NCBI GenBank assembly: GCA_965267335.1
Contig: OZ253953.1
Location: 2,914,001-2,978,000 of the forward strand
Source of the DNA: G965267335 sp965267335
Lineage (GTDB): Bacteria > Bacteroidota > Bacteroidia > Cytophagales > JAAEPT01
DNA length: 64,000 nt
Reading direction: 5' to 3'
Shown here: in pieces, positions 1 to 8,754 of the stretch
Layout of the letters: each line of letters opens with the position of its first letter
Position numbering within the stretch: position 1 is the first letter of the stretch
Notes under the pieces: model-generated
Told to the model about the DNA's origin: nothing
What the model saw: the letters and a program-made list of their open reading frames with translations, nothing else
The model's database searches: none
Made by a program: the position numbers and the translations under genes

Positions 1-233
1 CTTATCTGCTTACCGATAATCTCAGAAAAATGCTGCTACTTGCAGTCACCATCGGCATCCTATCCAGCATTAGCGGATATTATGTGGGAATGTGGCTTAA
101 TTCCTCAATTTCAGCAGCCATGGCAACCATGTCAGGTGTATTTTTTACAATGGCATTATTATTGTCTCCCAAAAGTGGAATATTGTTCAATAAACCCAAA
201 AAGACAACCAGAAGACAGATAATTGAAACTTAA
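1..233 (+). CDS. Metal ABC transporter permease, C-terminal fragment
   Basis: The reading frame is open from base 3 to the TAA at 231-233, so this is the 3' end of a gene that starts before the window; the internal ATG at 30 is not a start. The roughly 76 visible residues contain a hydrophobic helix with SISGYYVGMW, then MATMSGVFFTMALLLSPKSG, and end in a basic tail. This is typical of the last helices of ABC-3 family permeases (ZnuB/MntB-like) that move Zn, Mn or Fe across the inner membrane. The metal cannot be told from this fragment. The next gene starts 39 bases downstream on the same strand. Confidence 0.75.
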   Translation, partial: YLLTDNLRKMLLLAVTIGILSSISGYYVGMWLNSSISAAMATMSGVFFTMALLLSPKSGILFNKPKKTTRRQIIET

Positions 234-272
234 ATGTCCAACTTTGGGTTTTAGAATAGAGAAAATTCAATC

Positions 273-779
273 ATGAAAAATTTACTACTTGTTCTTGTCT
301 CTTTTGTCCTTGTATCCGGTACCAATCCCAAGGAAACCAAATCCGATGGAATTAATTGGATAACTATCGAGGAAGCAGAAAAGAAAATGAAAGACGATCC
401 CAGAAAAATTATGGTGGACGTATATACCGTATGGTGTGGCCCCTGTAAGCAAATGGCGGCAAAAACATTCACCAACAAAAATGTGATCGACTACATCAAT
501 GAGAATTACTATGCAGTTAAGCTCGATGCTGAAAAAGCGGCAACTTATACTTTTAACAACAAAACATATAAGAAGTCGGGGCGATATCACAAACTAGCCT
601 ACTTCCTTGCCAAGGACAATCTGGCCTTCCCTACTCTATCTTTTGTAGGCACAGATAAGCAGGTTATTACACCCGTACAGGGATACTTCGGACACAAAGA
701 GTTTCTAAAAATACTCACTTTTATCAATGAAGAACAATACAAAAAGATGTCCTGGGATGAGTACAAGAAGAAGAATTAG
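273..779 (+). CDS. Secreted thioredoxin-like protein (WCGPC)
   Basis: 168 residues with an N-terminal signal sequence (residues 1-17) and a thioredoxin fold. The redox motif WCGPC is at 54-58 and the cis-proline stands in LAFPT at residue 120. The active-site helix continues KQMAAKTF, as in the Thioredoxin_7/DUF255 type found in periplasmic reductases and in DsbD-like C-terminal domains. It probably works as a periplasmic disulfide reductase or isomerase; the partner is unknown. Only 12 bases separate it from the paralogous gene at 792, so the two are probably co-transcribed. Both end in a similar stretch (FINEEQYKKMSWDEYKKK here, FFNEDHYKNMKFEEYKNK there), which shows they arose by tandem duplication. 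Confidence 0.88.
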   Translation: MKNLLLVLVSFVLVSGTNPKETKSDGINWITIEEAEKKMKDDPRKIMVDVYTVWCGPCKQMAAKTFTNKNVIDYINENYYAVKLDAEKAATYTFNNKTYKKSGRYHKLAYFLAKDNLAFPTLSFVGTDKQVITPVQGYFGHKEFLKILTFINEEQYKKMSWDEYKKKN

Positions 780-791
780 TATCTTCGAAAT

Positions 792-1403
792 ATGATCAGG
801 AACCTACAACTATCGCTCGTTTTAATTTTCATAATTATTCTCGGAGCATGCTCTAAAAAGACAGGAAATCCTACTTCAGCAAACCCTGGAATGGACTCAA
901 CCATTAGCTCGGTTGTATACACAGAACCATCCGAAGATTCTTTAATAAAACAAATCGAGTCCAATACTGATGCTATCGTGTGGTTAGAGATTGAACGCGC
1001 TGAAGAGTTAAACTCAGTTAAACCTAAGAAGTTCTTTATCGATATGTACACCGACTGGTGCTACTGGTGCAAGCAAATGGATAGTAAAACTTTTTCTGAT
1101 CCTGAAGTCATTAGTTATGTTAATAAGAATTACTACGCCATCAAGTTTGATGCGGAAACAAGTGACTCTATCAAATTCAACGATAAAACTTACACCTTCC
1201 AGGGAAAGGCCAATCAGTTTGCCATAGATATGCTCGAAGGTTATTTGCAATACCCGACTACGGTATATTTGGACGCTGATAAAAGCCTAATTTCACATGT
1301 ACCGGGATTCTGGAAGACCAAAGACTTCTTATTGATCCTGAAGTTTTTCAATGAGGATCATTACAAGAACATGAAATTCGAAGAATACAAAAACAAACAA
1401 TAA
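792..1403 (+). CDS. Thioredoxin-like lipoprotein (WCYWC)
   Basis: 203 residues. The N-terminus ends in the lipobox LGAC with Cys20, so the protein should be lipid-anchored. A linker of about 60 residues leads to a thioredoxin domain with the active site WCYWC (Cys90 and Cys93) and the cis-proline at about residue 155 (LQYPTTVYL). The CYWC dipeptide differs from the CGPC of the upstream paralogue, so the redox potential is probably different. The pair may form a small periplasmic thiol relay, a soluble reductase plus an anchored partner; that pairing is inferred from adjacency and homology only. Confidence 0.87.
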   Translation: MIRNLQLSLVLIFIIILGACSKKTGNPTSANPGMDSTISSVVYTEPSEDSLIKQIESNTDAIVWLEIERAEELNSVKPKKFFIDMYTDWCYWCKQMDSKTFSDPEVISYVNKNYYAIKFDAETSDSIKFNDKTYTFQGKANQFAIDMLEGYLQYPTTVYLDADKSLISHVPGFWKTKDFLLILKFFNEDHYKNMKFEEYKNKQ

Positions 1404-1432
1404 GTAGATTCAAATTTTTAACGCTAAAAACA

Positions 1433-1921
1433 ATGAAAAAATTAACTCAATTCATTTGTGCTTCAGTAATACTTCTGCTCTCTTCTTGTGGTGGTAGTGA
1501 TGGCGATCTGACTGATTACGGATTGAATGCCAAAGTAAATACTGATGGGGTCTCGATAAAAAATGTCACCCTGTCTACCAATGTACCTCAAAAGGTCCTT
1601 GTGGGAAAAACCATCAAAATCACGAAGGGTGATGTAAAGGTCAGTATATCAGAAACAAACACACCACTAGACTTAGAAAAAGAAAAAAGGTCAGTTGAAA
1701 TGTGGGATGACAGAAGCATTGTTCATGAAGAAAGTGATGCACTAATTATAGAGAACAAAAAGGAGCCCTTCAAAGGATTTGAAGTAAAGTACACTTTCGA
1801 GGGGCAAGGAGCTATTTTTGCCGCTTCTGTGGAGTCCGGTGATGGATTCAGGGCAGCCGAGACATTAGAGAAGGCGAAAGAAGGATTAGCAATTGCGAAG
1901 AGCATTACTTTTAATAAATAA
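1433..1921 (+). CDS. Small lipoprotein of unknown function
   Basis: 162 residues, with a lipoprotein signal ending LLSSC (Cys19) and then a Gly/Asp-rich linker. The rest is hydrophilic with alternating beta-strand character. I do not recognise a family. It lies 29 bases after the second thioredoxin gene and probably belongs to the same transcript, which ends at the hairpin at 1932-1967. No catalytic motif is visible. Confidence 0.75.
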   Translation: MKKLTQFICASVILLLSSCGGSDGDLTDYGLNAKVNTDGVSIKNVTLSTNVPQKVLVGKTIKITKGDVKVSISETNTPLDLEKEKRSVEMWDDRSIVHEESDALIIENKKEPFKGFEVKYTFEGQGAIFAASVESGDGFRAAETLEKAKEGLAIAKSITFNK

Positions 1922-1931
1922 TCGAATAAGA

Positions 1932-1975
1932 AAACAGGCTGCCTTCATACAGAAGAACAGCCTGTTTCATTTAAA
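1932..1975. terminator. Bidirectional intrinsic terminator
   Basis: Perfect 10-bp inverted repeat AAACAGGCTG (1932-1941) / CAGCCTGTTT (1958-1967) with a 16-base loop, placed between two convergent genes. The T-rich flank on each strand fits a shared terminator. Confidence 0.75.
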
Positions 1976-1990
1976 GTTTCTTTTATCCTT

Positions 1991-3037
1991 CTATTCCTTT
2001 ACTACTTTTCTGTTGATATATCCCTGATCTCCGGTAATGATCACGTTATAAACTCCTGACGGATAATCAGACAAATCCAAACGGGTCGTAGCAGTTGCAT
2101 TTGTTGACAAGACATTCACTCCTGAAGAATTAAAGACCCCTATGTTAGTCTCTTGTCCTTCTATCTCCCCTAAATCTATGGTTAACTCTCCAGTGGTCGG
2201 ACTAGGAAAAACGCTAACAGAATTCAGCATCTCATCCTCTATCCCCACCGTACCAGCGGCTAATGTGAATTCAAAACCAGATGAAGAATAGGCATCTGAC
2301 CACTCAAAATAGTAAGTCGTTCCTGCAGTCATGCTTACGGTTTGAGTTTCAGAAAAACCGCAATTATCATCAACATCGTACAAATTATTCAAAAAACCAC
2401 AGGAGCCATCGAAGATAAATAACCTCGTATCTACCCCTGACTCACAAGAGCCTATGGTATAATCACCGGAGCTGGTAGGTGTAAACTTATACCAATCCGA
2501 GTTGATATCACCTGAAGTGGTACTTGCTCCACTACCAGAACTTGGGCCATCAGTGAAGTAAGTTCCTGTTGTAATAGATACTGCATTGGCACAATCATCA
2601 CCCGCAGTGGTTATCGGCTGAGTTACTTCCGTTATGCTCATGTCAAATCCGGAATTCGACCATTCATCTGTCCACTCGATATAGTAGGTTACCCCACCTG
2701 TCACAGACATAGTTAAAGACTCGTTCCCATCACACCCATCGTCTTCATCAGCTTCATTGGCTAAGCCAGCGCACGTACCTGTGTGTACAAAGAGTCTTGT
2801 ATCACCCCCACTCCCACAGCTGGAAATCGTGACTGTAGTGCTTGATGCTGGTGTGAATTGATACCAGTCAGCATGCGTATGACCAGATATAGTGCTAGCT
2901 CCGTTTCCGGATGAAGGTCCATTTGCGGTATAGTTTCCAAAGGTCACCGTTTGAGCAGTTGCACAGGTCTCCCCCTGTCCGAAACAAGTAAATACACTTA
3001 TTGCTCCCAGGTAAATAGTAGTTAGAGTTTTCTTCAT
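1991..3037 (-). CDS. T9SS-secreted protein with two beta-sandwich repeats
   Basis: 348 residues: signal peptide (1-20), two homologous modules of about 115 residues each, and a T9SS type A sorting domain over the last 80 residues (VFPSPTTGELTIDL, SGVYNVIITG, RKVVKE). Each module carries the pattern NGPSSGxGAST, then DWY(Q/K)FTP, a conserved SCxSGxDTRLF, a Cys-containing loop, and TYYxEWxDxxSxSGFxxxI. This resembles the pre-peptidase C-terminal beta-sandwich (PPC-like) modules used for adhesion or substrate binding. The paired cysteines in each module suggest disulfides. It should be exported to the surface or medium. No enzymatic domain is seen. Confidence 0.85.
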   Translation of the reverse strand: MKKTLTTIYLGAISVFTCFGQGETCATAQTVTFGNYTANGPSSGNGASTISGHTHADWYQFTPASSTTVTISSCGSGGDTRLFVHTGTCAGLANEADEDDGCDGNESLTMSVTGGVTYYIEWTDEWSNSGFDMSITEVTQPITTAGDDCANAVSITTGTYFTDGPSSGSGASTTSGDINSDWYKFTPTSSGDYTIGSCESGVDTRLFIFDGSCGFLNNLYDVDDNCGFSETQTVSMTAGTTYYFEWSDAYSSSGFEFTLAAGTVGIEDEMLNSVSVFPSPTTGELTIDLGEIEGQETNIGVFNSSGVNVLSTNATATTRLDLSDYPSGVYNVIITGDQGYINRKVVKE

Positions 3038-3224
3038 TTGTTGGTAGTGTTTATTTGGTAAATAGAGATAGGATATATCTCAAATTAATGGCAGGTAAAC
3101 GAATTTAGTAAAAAAATTAATTTCTTTCGTACCAATGAAGAAATAGTTACTTAACGATACAATTCCCTAGTTTGCGGAATTGATAGTCTCATGCAGAAGT
3201 GCAACTTTCCCAGAAAATATATAG

Positions 3225-3253
3225 AAAAAGGAAAACTGATAGTCTTCCTTTTT
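3225..3253 (-). terminator. Terminator of the SCO1/MORN/YHYH operon
   Basis: Inverted repeat AAAAAGGAA (3225-3233) / TTCCTTTTT (3245-3253), 11-base loop, just after the stop codon of the SCO1-like gene as read on the minus strand, where it ends in a T-run. Confidence 0.65.
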
Positions 3254-3259
3254 GCTTAG

Positions 3260-3913
3260 TTATATCTCACTTTTGAGTAGGTGGATATCATTAATCAAAT
3301 TTTTCATTTCCAACTTGCTCGTTCCGCTATACACTCCTCTGATTCTTCTTTTTCTATCTACCAGAATAATATTTTCCGTGTGTAAAAATTCATTAGAATC
3401 AGTAACTGTCTTCCCATAACCTTCATCTACGAAATAACTCAGCCTCCCCATTTTATAAAGCTCCTCTTTATTACCAGTAAGTAAGTGCCATTTTTTAGGG
3501 TTGATCTTATTGATCTCCCCATAAGTTTTTAGTTGAGGAACACTATCACTCCAGGGGGTTACCGTATGCGACAGTATCAACACATCATCATCTTCCAGAA
3601 ATGCTTCCTGTACAGGGTGAAGGTTATTTGTCATCCTGGGACAAATTCCGGGACAAGAGGTAAAGAAGAAATTAACCACATAAATTTTATTCTTAATTGT
3701 CTCCTGATCAATTTGTTCCCCCAGTTGATTGGTGAATGAAAAATCAGCAACCGTATGAATCTCATCGTAAGCTTCACTCCCTTTGGCAAACCACTCCGGG
3801 TTGTATTCCGAAGAGTTATAGAAAGGCAAGCCAGCTTCATCTTCTTGTTCAGGTTCATTGCTACAAGAAGTAACTAACACTATTCCCAATAAAAAAAATA
3901 CTACGTTTTTCAT
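3260..3913 (-). CDS. SCO1/SenC-family copper lipoprotein
   Basis: 217 residues from the ATG at 3913. That start overlaps the upstream stop as ATGA and gives a clean lipoprotein signal (VLVTSC, Cys17); the longer start at 3949 would put 12 charged residues before it. The SCO fold is clear: thioredoxin-like, with the copper-binding CPGIC (Cys87 and Cys91) and the distal histidine in FLHTEN (His178). SCO proteins carry Cu(I)/Cu(II) to cytochrome oxidase or act as thiol reductases for its copper site. It is the last gene of a three-gene minus-strand operon with MORN-repeat and YHYH lipoproteins, so the metal here may serve another partner. Confidence 0.92.
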   Translation of the reverse strand: MKNVVFFLLGIVLVTSCSNEPEQEDEAGLPFYNSSEYNPEWFAKGSEAYDEIHTVADFSFTNQLGEQIDQETIKNKIYVVNFFFTSCPGICPRMTNNLHPVQEAFLEDDDVLILSHTVTPWSDSVPQLKTYGEINKINPKKWHLLTGNKEELYKMGRLSYFVDEGYGKTVTDSNEFLHTENIILVDRKRRIRGVYSGTSKLEMKNLINDIHLLKSEI

Positions 3914-4539
3914 CTTAAATTCTCTTTTTCTGTATCTACTCTCAAACATCGTTTAATACTATACAAACCATATTTTCTGCCGTTCTCCTTAACTACATAA
4001 TTGGTAAAAATCTTACCGTTTTCGTACCAGGTTTTCTGAGATCCCACCTGTTTCCCATGTTGATAGTGCTTCTCCTTCTGAAGTGCCCCGTTCTTGTACC
4101 ATGAATAATGGGTTCCTTCACTTGCTCCCATATAGAAATATAATTCATACTCCTTCTGCCCTCCTTCATGCCAACCAATATGTTTGCCATGCTTCTTGCC
4201 TTCATGATAGGGCCTTTTATACATTAAATCACCGTTGATATGATAACCATAGCTGGTATCTTCTCTGATGCCGTTATAATACCCTACTTTGGACTTAAGC
4301 TGTCCATTGTGGTAATGATTGATGAGCCAACCGGTATAAGGTTTGTTATCACATCGTACGAAGCCTGTTTTCCTGTCAAACGAAATTGTTGAATCACGAT
4401 CACCAACTACTTTCTCACCAACAGGATAATATGTCACTTCATATGAAGGCTCTTGGTATACTGTGGGAGATTCAATCTTTTCTTCAGAAGAGCAACTAAT
4501 CAGTACGAGTGCTATGATATAGAATACGACTTGTTTCAT
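3910..4539 (-). CDS. MORN-2 repeat (YwqK-like) lipoprotein
   Basis: 209 residues with a lipoprotein signal (VLISC, Cys16). From about residue 70 it shows successive MORN_2-type repeats: YTGWLINHYHNGQLKSKVGYYNG, then YHINGDLMYKRPYHEGKKHGKHIGW, then SWYKNGALQKEKHYQHGKQVG, then TWYENGKI. These W/Y-x-NG-x-L repeats form beta-hairpins and are often annotated as YwqK-like antitoxin components, but an exported lipoprotein is unlikely to be an antitoxin. It overlaps the SCO1-like gene by 4 bases (ATGA) and follows the YHYH gene by 47 bases, so it is probably a structural partner in this copper-linked operon. Confidence 0.85.
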   Translation of the reverse strand: MKQVVFYIIALVLISCSSEEKIESPTVYQEPSYEVTYYPVGEKVVGDRDSTISFDRKTGFVRCDNKPYTGWLINHYHNGQLKSKVGYYNGIREDTSYGYHINGDLMYKRPYHEGKKHGKHIGWHEGGQKEYELYFYMGASEGTHYSWYKNGALQKEKHYQHGKQVGSQKTWYENGKIFTNYVVKENGRKYGLYSIKRCLRVDTEKENLR

Positions 4540-4586
4540 TTTAATAAAAAGCGAACACCAAATCGTGCTCGCTCCACTCTATTGCA

Positions 4587-5375
4587 TTAATAAGTAAACG
4601 TTCCAGTTACACCGTAAAACTCACCCCCGTTTATCCACGGAAGGTCATCTGTTACATGATAATGATAAATCCCATCAGGAAACTCTGAAGTAGCATGGGA
4701 ATGGCCATTGTACTCATCCAAATCATCATCGGAAACAAGTTCACCATTTTCATATGGCCCGTATACTGGAAATCCATCCTGCAATAGACCAAGGAAGGCA
4801 TCATTACCCAGACTATCAGTAAGGTAGATAGGCTCAAGGTGATAGTGATAACAACTACTCATAGGAGTAGGATGCCCCTCATACTGATCAAACGTATTGA
4901 CTTCAGTTAGAATACCAGTATCGTTTGTTCCCCCCTGAAAGAAGTTAACCCCATTAACTGCAACACCAATACCTTCGATGTCATTGGAAGTTTTTGTTCC
5001 GGTCTCTTCTTCCGGGTACCTTGGCAAAGTCCATACATAATTCTGTGCCGCCAGATCAATCCCCGTATTATGAAAATCAGGGTTTCCTGGTTCATCATAG
5101 TCCTCATACAAGGGGTGTGACGTCTCATAATACATGCTTTTATGCTCTGGCTCACTGGTGGTCGTGATGTAGACATAATTATCGTCATAGGTGAATGTCA
5201 CCCTCGACTCATCATATGTATTATTGAATTTAGATTCAAGTACACTAATATCCGGTTTTGATTCTGGGTTAGGAGTTGGAGTTGGCTCCGGATCATCACT
5301 ATTACAGGCCTGAAAGGCAACTGCAAAACCTACCATCACTAACCCGTTTAAATACTTAAAAATTACTTTTTTCAT
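4587..5375 (-). CDS. YHYH-domain lipoprotein
   Basis: 262 residues from the ATG at 5375. The longer start at 5420 adds 15 residues ahead of a normal lipoprotein signal (AFQAC, Cys24), so I use the internal one. A Pro-rich linker (DPEPTPTPNPE) follows, then the YHYH domain, whose two signature motifs are CYHYHLEP (about 175-182) and GIYHYHVTDDLPWING (about 235-250). The duplicated His-Tyr-His clusters could bind metal, which would fit the SCO1-like protein encoded at the end of the operon. The domain's biochemical role is not established. It is the first gene of the operon. Confidence 0.88.
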   Translation of the reverse strand: MKKVIFKYLNGLVMVGFAVAFQACNSDDPEPTPTPNPESKPDISVLESKFNNTYDESRVTFTYDDNYVYITTTSEPEHKSMYYETSHPLYEDYDEPGNPDFHNTGIDLAAQNYVWTLPRYPEEETGTKTSNDIEGIGVAVNGVNFFQGGTNDTGILTEVNTFDQYEGHPTPMSSCYHYHLEPIYLTDSLGNDAFLGLLQDGFPVYGPYENGELVSDDDLDEYNGHSHATSEFPDGIYHYHVTDDLPWINGGEFYGVTGTFTY

Positions 5376-5563
5376 AGTTTTGGTTATTTGTCTTTGACTG
5401 GAAAGACCGCACCTACTCAATAACCCTACCCTGGTTTGAAAAAAATTTTAGACACTCTTATGTATCCAGGTAAGTTTTATATTTTGGTTTATTAGGCATA
5501 CATTTGTTTCGCTCAAATAATAATACTACAACAACCAGCAACCCGGAGCAGCTCTTAAATAAT

Positions 5564-8110
5564 ATGCAAGCATTCAAGAAACCATATCTTGTGGCGATCA
5601 TAGTTGTCATTTGCAATTTCAATTTTGCATATGGCCAAAATTCTAAACATACAGCACTATCCTCTATTCTCGAAAACATTGAAGAAAAATTCGGTGTAGA
5701 TATATTAATTGATAAGGAACTGATTCAATCCGTTGAAGTGGAATCAATGGACTTGTCAAAAGACCTGATAACTATACTGAACGAACTGAATTCAAAAACT
5801 GCCTTTACCTTTGAATTGGTGGATAACAATTCCGTTGTCGCCTCCCCGGTTAAACCCGGAGCAAACACTAAAATCTCCCTCTACATCCGCGAAAAAGACT
5901 CAGAAACCCTAATTGCAGGAGTATTGGTCAGTACCAAAAACGGTACACAAGGATCAATCAGTGATTCCTCTGGTTCGGTTGTGATTTATGGAAAATTCTC
6001 ACCTGATGACACCTTAGTTGCACAAGCCATTGGTTATGCAAGAACCTATGTCCCAATTACTTTAGTGAATAAAGGCACAAAAGTGGCAATATCACTTACT
6101 CCTTTAGTTCACGAGATGGAGGATATAGAGATTATCAACTATAATACTAGAGGCATTACCAGTAACACTACCGAGCATAGCCTGGAAATTGACATTGAAG
6201 ACCTTGCGCTAATTGCCGGTGAAATTGAAAGTGATGTACTACAATCCATAAGAATACTTCCTGGTATGAGCTCTCCTACAGGAAGAGCAGGTGAATTAAA
6301 TATGAGAGGAAGTACAAGTGACCAGTCAATCATCTATTTTGATGGAATTCCCTTATATCACTCTGGACATTTTCATGGAACACTTTCTCCCTTCAACCCT
6401 TTTGTTGTTGATAAAATAAAGGTATTCCGAAACGGGCACACTACCGACCTTGACGGGAGAGTTGGAGGAACTATTGTTATCGATACCGAAAATGAAATTC
6501 CGGATTCGGCACGTTATGGCATTATCTCAAGCACAATATTCGGAGGAGCATATACTAGCATCCCTATTATAAAGAATAAACTTGGTCTGACTGTTTCCGG
6601 CAGACACAATATCCCAGGCTTTACTAGTCCTAAATTACGATCAACACAAGATGTCGCCCAGGCTGGTACTTTCAGTCATCTAGCACAAGAATTGGAGCAT
6701 CAGGATGTTGAGCTGGATAAATTTACAGTGGCCGACCTCAATGGTAAATTAATATATGAACCTCATAAAGATCATCATATTGAGCTAAGCGGCCTTTACA
6801 TCAGTAATGATTTAAATACACATATCACCGAAAATGAGCTCACCAAATTATACGATTATAAGGTGTTGGATAACTGGGGTGTAAGAGGACTGTGGAATTA
6901 TCAACTAAGTGATAGAATCCAATCAAAAATTAGTGTCGTCAAATCGAATTTTAAATACAATTCAGTCTTCGACATTTACGATACTACTGGTGTAATCGAA
7001 CGGACCAGTTACTTCAATACGAGTATTGATGACTTTAGTACAAAAGCTTCCATTGAATATACACCTGCAAAAAAATCCATTGACTTATTCACCTTTGGGG
7101 TAGAGTATAAATGGAACAACTCGAAACAGGAAACACTCAATCTGGGACCATCCAGTTCTACGGTAATTAGCAACTCCATTCTTCGATCATATAGTCTCTT
7201 TTCTTCTTATAAGTACAACGGTAAAAATGTAAAACTGGTGCCGGGTTTTAGAACCTACTATTTGCCAATAGGTGACTACTATAGATTTGAACCAAGACTG
7301 AAAGCTTCTTATTTCCTGGGAGAGAACACAATACTCAAGGGCTCATATGGCAAGTATAGTCAGGTGAGCAACCTCGAGTATGAAGTAAACTTTGATGTTT
7401 ACATATATACCAACTACTTCTGGGATCTGGCCAATAACCAGGTCCCCCTGGTAAAAAGCGACATAATTATGTTGGGAGCCACACACGAAACTGGTTCCTG
7501 GATATTTGATATAGAAGCCTATCAGAAGCGGACAGATGATATTTTCTACCGTTATCAACCTGATTACTTTAAGGGCAGCGCATATACCAACGGTATCGAT
7601 TTTATGATCAGAAAAAAATGGTCAAAACTCAACATTTGGACCAGCTATACACTAAGCGAAACCGTACTTGACTTCCCAGATTTTAGCAATGTTCCTTTCC
7701 TAACACATTTTGACCAAACACACCAGTTCCACATCGGAAGCGTTTATGAAACGGGACAATGGAGTTTTGCACTAAGCTGGCGATATGCCAGTGGCATCCC
7801 CAACTATCTGGGTGGCAAACCGATTCCATTCATCCCTCCGTCCAATCCGCCACTTAACCTGGATCCTGAGAATCCAACTTTGAATGATGGCAGGTTCGGA
7901 GATCAACATCAACTTGATGCATCTGTGGCCCTAGACTTCCCTAAGAAACAGGCTAAATGGAAAGGAAACCTAAGTATTTCCTTGATGAATATTTATGACA
8001 GAAACAATGTTATAGAAACACTAAACCATAGGCAGGCCATGAAGTTTTATTTACTCGACAGGTCCAATATGAGATTTACTCCCAATCTGCAATTGAAGTT
8101 TGAGTGGTAG
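5564..8110 (+). CDS. TonB-dependent outer-membrane receptor with STN-like domain
   Basis: 848 residues if started at 5564, which gives a regular signal peptide ending in NFAYGQ; a start at 5504 adds 20 polar residues. After the signal comes an STN/secretin-like segment (about 25-95: LSSILENIEEKFGVDILIDKELI), a carboxypeptidase-regulatory-like beta-sandwich (about 100-190), a plug (LQSIRILPGMSSPTGRAGELNMRGSTSDQSIIYFDGIPLYH), and a barrel ending in aromatic LKFEW. The STN-like part normally touches the FecR-type anti-sigma factor encoded two genes downstream, so this is a trans-envelope signalling transducer. The ligand is unknown. Lying upstream of its sigma/anti-sigma pair is the less common order. 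Confidence 0.9.
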   Translation: MQAFKKPYLVAIIVVICNFNFAYGQNSKHTALSSILENIEEKFGVDILIDKELIQSVEVESMDLSKDLITILNELNSKTAFTFELVDNNSVVASPVKPGANTKISLYIREKDSETLIAGVLVSTKNGTQGSISDSSGSVVIYGKFSPDDTLVAQAIGYARTYVPITLVNKGTKVAISLTPLVHEMEDIEIINYNTRGITSNTTEHSLEIDIEDLALIAGEIESDVLQSIRILPGMSSPTGRAGELNMRGSTSDQSIIYFDGIPLYHSGHFHGTLSPFNPFVVDKIKVFRNGHTTDLDGRVGGTIVIDTENEIPDSARYGIISSTIFGGAYTSIPIIKNKLGLTVSGRHNIPGFTSPKLRSTQDVAQAGTFSHLAQELEHQDVELDKFTVADLNGKLIYEPHKDHHIELSGLYISNDLNTHITENELTKLYDYKVLDNWGVRGLWNYQLSDRIQSKISVVKSNFKYNSVFDIYDTTGVIERTSYFNTSIDDFSTKASIEYTPAKKSIDLFTFGVEYKWNNSKQETLNLGPSSSTVISNSILRSYSLFSSYKYNGKNVKLVPGFRTYYLPIGDYYRFEPRLKASYFLGENTILKGSYGKYSQVSNLEYEVNFDVYIYTNYFWDLANNQVPLVKSDIIMLGATHETGSWIFDIEAYQKRTDDIFYRYQPDYFKGSAYTNGIDFMIRKKWSKLNIWTSYTLSETVLDFPDFSNVPFLTHFDQTHQFHIGSVYETGQWSFALSWRYASGIPNYLGGKPIPFIPPSNPPLNLDPENPTLNDGRFGDQHQLDASVALDFPKKQAKWKGNLSISLMNIYDRNNVIETLNHRQAMKFYLLDRSNMRFTPNLQLKFEW

Positions 8111-8187
8111 CCATAGCTAAATACACTCCTTCTTCTATGAACCATCAATTTTACTTAACTTGACATCCATTCGAGAGAGCTTATTCA

Positions 8188-8712
8188 ATGAAGTCTTCAA
8201 AGTCAGTTTGTGAGGAAAGTAATTTTAATCAGCTGGTTTCTAACCTTGGCAGAAACCTAAGGAATTACCTTATATACCTATGTGGAAGCAAAGAGGCAGC
8301 CGAAGACATCGCTCAGGAAACCTTTATCAACCTTTGGGAGAACTGTGAAAAAGTAGAGTATGATACAGCTCAGTACTACGTATTTCATGTAGCCCGCAGA
8401 TCGTTTTTAAAAATAAAGCGTCATGAAAAAGTCGTTCTTAAATACAATGACAGAAATAAACCCCAAGACAACCACCAGTCTCCGGAGTTTTTGATGCAGG
8501 AAAAACAATTCAAGGAACAATTGCTCGAGGCCATACAAAATCTCTCAGAAGCACAAAGGACGGCCTTTTTGATGAACAGAATCGACAATATGACCTATAG
8601 AGAAATTGCAGAAGCTCTTGGTATTTCAGTCAAAGCTGTTGAAAAGAGAATACACAACGCGCTGAAGAATCTTTATGAAAAAGTGGATGAAATAAAAAGT
8701 TTAAAAATTTAG
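8188..8712 (+). CDS. ECF RNA polymerase sigma factor (FecI-type)
   Basis: 174 residues. Region 2 is visible as LRNYLIYLCGSKEAAEDIAQETFINLWEN and region 4 as SEAQRTAFLMNRIDNMTYREIAEALGISVKAVEKRIHNALKNL, an HTH for the -35 element. The size is normal for ECF sigma factors. It lies between a TonB receptor with an STN-like domain and a FecR-type anti-sigma gene 42 bases downstream, so it should be released by a signal passed from receptor to anti-sigma factor. Its regulon probably includes this receptor. Confidence 0.93.
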   Translation: MKSSKSVCEESNFNQLVSNLGRNLRNYLIYLCGSKEAAEDIAQETFINLWENCEKVEYDTAQYYVFHVARRSFLKIKRHEKVVLKYNDRNKPQDNHQSPEFLMQEKQFKEQLLEAIQNLSEAQRTAFLMNRIDNMTYREIAEALGISVKAVEKRIHNALKNLYEKVDEIKSLKI

Positions 8713-8754
8713 TAGGGATTCCTGCTGTTTAGGGGTTCATTAAGTAGAAAGAAC

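Noticed and set aside
3910..4539. Toxin-antitoxin antitoxin (YwqK annotation)
   Set aside because: The protein has a lipobox and is exported; it sits in a SCO1/YHYH operon with no toxin gene.
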